A stretch of DNA of 64,000 bases, from NCBI GenBank assembly GCA_019426215.1, contig CM033392.1:32408814-32472813 (forward strand). Direction: 5' to 3'. Origin of the DNA: Buddleja alternifolia (taxonomy: Eukaryota; Streptophyta; Magnoliopsida; Lamiales; Scrophulariaceae). Position 1 is the first letter of the stretch, and each line of letters opens with the position of its first letter. The notes under the pieces were generated by a model that saw nothing but the letters and a program-made list of their open reading frames with translations, did not search any database and was not told where the DNA came from. Made by a program: the position numbers and the translations under genes. Below, one piece after another: positions 60,111 through 64,000 of the stretch.

Positions 60111-60899
60111 TTCTCTTTTCATATCTTAGAAATTTCTTGAATTTTCTCACTCAATTCTGTAGCTTCCACCTTACTGACTGGTTTTCCCTTGTCATTGAAT
60201 GTAGCGATTAACGCTCCGGATTCAGTCGTTGAGGACGAGGTGTCGCTGACTTCTCCCAATTCAAATTCAAAAGCCCTTAGCTCCGAGAACACATGTTCTG
60301 GCGTAATAAAGTCCAACATTTGTGATTCTGTCATTGCTACAGTCTTTATCAAATATTTGTTTGGAAGACTTCTAAAAATCTTTTTGACCATTTCCTTGTT
60401 GGTCAACTCCTTATCCAAAGATGCTAACTTTGTAATAAGCGACATAAATCTCGCATCCAATTGATCTAGCATCTCGCTTGGCAACATCTTAAACTGCTCA
60501 AATCTTTCCATGGTTATGGAGAGCTTGTTCTCTCTCATCTGTGCTCAACCTTCACATATTGTGGCTAACTTATCCCAAATTTACTTAGTCGTAGAGCACG
60601 ACTTGACCTTATTGAACAAGTTATCATTGTCACCAACGGCTGTATAGAGAGCGTTCCGTCCAACATTATCCAAATTTGCTCTTTGACGCTCATCAGCTGA
60701 CCACTCATGCTTTGGCTTCTCAACATAACCATCCGAAGTCGTTTCAGTCGCTCTAGTGATGACTTTGAATATTTGAATTGACCCATATGAAATGATATCA
60801 CACATTATATCATCACAAGCACAAAGATATGTAAAAGGCTTTGACCTTCAATGAATCATAATTTGATTTGGTCAACTTAGGAACTTTAGAAAATGCCAT
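60111..60899 (-). pseudogene. Copia family B-like gag, N-terminal half
   Basis: The start at 60899 (MAFSKVPKLTK) is followed by the UBN2-type domain: YVEKPKHEWSADERQRANLD, NVGRNALYTAVGDNDNLFNK, ENKLSITMERFEQFKMLPSE, MLDQLDARFMSLITKLASLD, EMVKKIFRSLPNKYLIKTVA, TPEHVFSELRAFEFELGEVS. Stops interrupt it near 60580 and 60545, and there is a shift near 60830. This is a diverged member: the linker differs (TTESGALIATFNDKGKPVSK) and the sequence ends before the zinc knuckle. It lies on the minus strand directly downstream of its own LTR (60994-62481). Confidence 0.85.
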
Positions 60900-60981
60900 T
60901 GAAAAATTAAAAGCATCTAAATTTGAAAAGGATTTAAACAAACTGTTATGCTTGAAATTTTTAAAATTTCAATATTAACTA

Positions 60982-60991
60982 ATTGATACCA
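60982..60991 (-). promoter_or_regulatory. Degenerate PBS of copia B-like element
   Basis: The minus strand reads TGGTATCAAT next to the LTR end; the first eight bases fit the Met-tRNA site. Confidence 0.6.
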
Positions 60992-60993
60992 CT

Positions 60994-62481
60994 TGTTGGT
61001 CCCAAGTGGCATATGAAGGGTCTAGAGGGGGGGGGGGGGGTTGAATAGACTCTGAAGTCTTTTTCGACTTAAAAAATATTCGTATTAAAATTGGTGGACA
61101 CTTGAAATAGTAGGCGCTTGACTAAGCGTCTATTGAAGACTGTTTTAGAAAATTAACTTAGACTTCAAGATTTGAATACTATAAGCGTTTGATTGAGTTT
61201 AGTTCTTTGATCCGTGTTAGCACATCAAAATGATTTTAGAGTCTTCTCTTTTGAAAGCTTTAGCGTCACAGATAGTATTTTAGTTGCTTAGCGTTTGATT
61301 GAGTTTCACTTAACAAGATTTATGCAATGATATGATGATATGGAAATTGACTGTAAAGTAAAAAACACAATATTTGTAAGGTTCGTTGGTTGGTGTAATC
61401 CCAACTACTTCCTTCTTCTCCGCGAACACTTGGAGGCAATCCACTAAAATGATTCTCAAAGAATCACACAGAATCTTCTACAAATTAGGGAGAGATGGAT
61501 GTTGATGACTTGAGCTCCTTGGTCACACAAATTTCAACGCTAATAAAGACCTTCTTTAACAAGCTTCTTTTACACAAAAATATTGCTTGTGAATCAACAA
61601 ACTTTCTCACTCAGATTAAAGGTGTTGAGAGTTTTGTCAAGGGTTTGTTTGATGTTGGGAAGTTTAAACAACTTGGGAATCTCAATAGGAATTTAGGATT
61701 CTTCTTCGAAGATGTTTGACATATCTGTGACTGTGTTTGAAATGTATTTGAGAAGCTTGAAGGATTTTAGCTATGGAGTTTCTAAGCTTTTCTCTCAAAT
61801 AATATCAGCAAAGTTTGGACCTTTTCTTGTGTATGTGAGTGTGTAATCTTGGTCTCTTCACATTGTAAGGTTTTTGCTAAAGGGTACTATTTAAAGAGAT
61901 TCTTGGGATTTGTCCGTTAGACACAATCAGGTGCGTGTCTCTCACGCAGCGCATCAAATAGTCCCTTTCCGACTTTCCTGAAACTTTGCTGGTTCCGATT
62001 GGACAGTAGCAGACTTGAACTCTGAAAAGCTGACAGTCTAGTCAAAAGGTGGCTTGTCCACAAGTCATACTGTCTTGTTACATTTAATGCACTTATCAAG
62101 CGTTTAATGCATTTTGAATTTATTTCCCGTTGGAAATAAATGTCCGTTGGTGGTTGCATTTAAGTCCTTGATAACTTGGGTTTTATCCGTTGGTGTCCGC
62201 TTGAGTCACTTGGACGCTTAGAACAAAATCTTCATCTTCACTTGACTTTAGACACTGATCTTCAACTTAATCTCTAGACTCACCTAGAATTCTATTAGCG
62301 ACTCGGTATCTAATACTTAGTCTAAAATCTACAAAGATAAAAATTACAAGCCTAATAAACTTACACACTTTCAGATGCTTATACAATATTTCTATGAAAA
62401 CATAAACTTACATTATTTTGGGGTCTAACATGAAATCCTATCTTGTCATCATCAAAACATCTAACTTGAAATTTCCTAACA
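60994..62481 (-). mobile_element. Copia family B 5' LTR, 1488 bp, in H 3' LTR
   Basis: On the minus strand it starts TGTTAGGAAATTTCAAG (62481) and ends TTGGGACCAACA. It contains a run of 14 G at 61027-61040. It interrupts the H 3' LTR, which resumes at 62482 (compare 59105-59130). Confidence 0.85.
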
Positions 62482-62885
62482 ACCATTTATTAGGAAAATA
62501 AAATCTTTATATGCCCCACTAGAGGAAACTTTGACCTGGATATTTTGTCAAATAAATGAAGTCTAAGCACTAACCTCGAAGTTGCTGTGTAAATTCCAAC
62601 ATTCTGCAAATTATCTTTCACCGCAATCAGAAACTTTTCTTCTCTACATCTCGATTATGTTAATACACTATAGAAATTTATATACTATAAAACCCTTAAG
62701 GAGTCTAGTATTTTGATTAGATTGGATTTTAAGCCTACTAACTAACATATTAATATTTATAAATTCATACGGCGCTATCCTAGTCGGTCTTTAATCATAC
62801 TACTTGACCTATTTGCCTATAGATACATGATCTATAACAACCACTTAAAATGAACTATTGTCCCATAAAAATATGGGGTGTGACA
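62482..62885 (-). mobile_element. Gypsy family H 3' LTR, 5' 0.4 kb
   Basis: It matches 59112-59515 closely and ends at TGTCACACCCCAT (minus strand, 62885). The remainder was separated by the copia B insertion and is not found on the other side. Confidence 0.85.
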
Positions 62886-62898
62886 TTCTTCACCCCTT
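62886..62898 (-). promoter_or_regulatory. Polypurine tract of H
   Basis: The minus strand reads AAGGGGTGAAGAA directly before the LTR start, preceded by TTTCGAGGACGAAACTTC, a common gypsy 3' motif. Confidence 0.85.
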
Positions 62899-63664
62899 AA
62901 AAGAAGTTTCGTCCTCGAAACTTAACGTACCTTTTGCTATTTTGAGAGTTGAATCGTCATTTTGCTCACCCAGTGCAAACACTCTCGCATTGCTCTGTTT
63001 TCTTTACTCAGTTTGTTTTTCCACCCCAATTCAATATGTTCTCTTGTAAGGGCAATTCTTCACCATGTGTCCTGTTTTGCCACATTCGAAGCAAGCTCCT
63101 GTTTTCCAACGACATACACTAGCACGTATTCTGTGACAATGTTCACATTCCTTGACTAGCGACCCCAAGTCCCCATTATTGCTTAAATTCTTCTTGGTAC
63201 GCGTACTATCTTCTCCTATATCATGAGGTTCTTCAGTCCTTTGCCTCTTTGTACCACCATTGTGTTGCTCGATGTATTTCAAATCTCCTTCCACCTGAAG
63301 AGCTCGTTCCAAAAAATCCTTGTATTTAGTATCAAGATGAGAAGAGACGCGATTTTGGATGTCCCTCGTTAGTCCTTAGCAAAATCTATTGGCTTTATTC
63401 TCCTCTGATTCTAGAAACGCGGGACAAAAATGTCCTAACTCATTAAATATGTTTGCATAGTCTAATATAGTCATATCCCTTGTTTGTTTTAAGTTGAGGG
63501 ATTCACTTTGCTTTGCAAGTCTGGTAGCACGAGGAAGTATTGGTCAAAGAAAATTCTTTTAAACCCTTCCGATGTCAATGGGTTCCCAATGTCATTATAT
63601 GCAGGTTTCACCGATTCCCACGAGTGTTTAGCATTCCCTATCAATAGAGGCAACACCATATTTA
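62899..63664 (-). pseudogene. Gypsy family H gag C-terminal part, fused to element 3' end
   Basis: Minus-strand pieces of gag (LPLLIGNAKHSWESV; VEGDLKYIEQHNGGTKRQRT) lead to a zinc region: CEHCHRIRASVCRWKTGA and the intact CCHC knuckle CFECGKTGHMVKNC. ARVFALGEQNDDSTLKIAKG follows, the usual gag/protease border, and then at once FEDETSF and the purine tract. Protease, RT, RNase H and integrase are all missing, so this copy is gag-only. Stops after KRTY and KQTE break the frame. The N-terminal part is cut at 63664 by an unclassified repeat. It may be a TR-GAG type (LTRs plus gag only) element. Confidence 0.82.
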
Positions 63665-64000
63665 AGGACAAATTGCAATTTTGGTACCGTAGAATAAGCC
63701 AAGTTCGCAAATGGTACCGCGTTTTACAGTTTTCTCACTTTTGGTACCAAAAATGTTTTTTTTCTCACTTTTGGTACCGCCGTTAGTTTTTCCGTCAACC
63801 ACAAGTGAAAACCACAATTTTTCCGTTAACTTTGACGGATTTTTGACATGTGCAAACAGCTATGCGCGTCTTCACGAGAAAATTCATAACTCATTGTAGA
63901 AAACTCGGATTCATGAACCGTTTTCTTCCCATGAAATTAGACACATAGAGCTATCCACACATATATCGAACATAATCAGGAGACGTCTAGAACAAATCAG
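63665..64000. repeat. Unclassified repeat end with TTTTGGTACC subrepeats
   Basis: It starts GACAAATTGCAATTTTGGTA and repeats TTTGGTACC three or four times at about 25-50 bp spacing, then CCGTTAGTTTTTCCGTCAAC. This style is common at the ends of plant dispersed repeats, but I cannot assign a superfamily. It continues past the window. Confidence 0.45.

Overview
This window is a nest of plant retrotransposons. I found no intact host gene, rRNA, tRNA or CRISPR array. The DNA is AT-rich and consists of Ty3/gypsy and Ty1/copia elements in all stages of decay: long terminal repeats (LTRs), primer-binding sites matching initiator-Met tRNA (TGGTATCAGAGC), polypurine tracts, and gag, protease, reverse transcriptase and RNase H remnants broken by stops and frameshifts. 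This indicates the nuclear genome of a flowering plant, probably pericentromeric or other heterochromatin. I cannot name the species.

Family labels used here are my own. G: gypsy LTR of about 2.6-2.7 kb ending in GGGCGCTACA, the LTR type of the coding gypsy element at 39888. K: LTR of the LARD type (long-LTR, non-coding retrotransposon derivatives). A and A2: two copia LTR subfamilies of about 1.6 and 1.5 kb. B: a copia family with 1.4-1.5 kb LTRs and a long gag. H: a gypsy family with 1.5 kb LTRs. L1 and L2: two LARDs.

Layout. 1-11720 holds K(-), A2(+), G(-), G(-), B gag(+), A(-), carrying three clean later insertions: a 1.4 kb palindromic element (4922-6334, 5-bp target duplication), a hAT-type MITE (6399-6868, 8-bp duplication) and a solo copia LTR (9675-11218, 5-bp duplication). 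11721-21073 is LARD L1 on the minus strand. 21074-23113 is a minus-strand DUF4283 gag-like pseudogene behind a tRNA primer-binding site. 23114-32900 holds copia RNase H, A(+), B(-), G(+), K(+). 32901-38916 is truncated LARD L2 (-), inserted into the 3' end of an Athila/Tat-like relic (38917-39887). 39888-46403 is the most gene-like element, a Tekay/Del-like gypsy with 5' LTR, an extra coiled-coil ORF, gag, protease and RT. 46404-56720 repeats the RNase H, A, B, G, A2, K order. 56721-63664 holds two parts of the gypsy H family separated by another copia B copy. 63665-64000 is an unclassified repeat.

The same composite block (A, B, G, A2, K) therefore occurs three times: inverted at 1-11720, and direct at 23114-32240 and 46404-56720. 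The first two make a very large imperfect inverted repeat around L1. The most unusual object is the palindrome at 4922-6334. Both of its ends are the U5 (3') end of a LARD LTR, yet it sits in a perfect 5-bp target-site duplication, as if a fold-back reverse transcript had been integrated. All identities below are judged by eye; no alignment was run.
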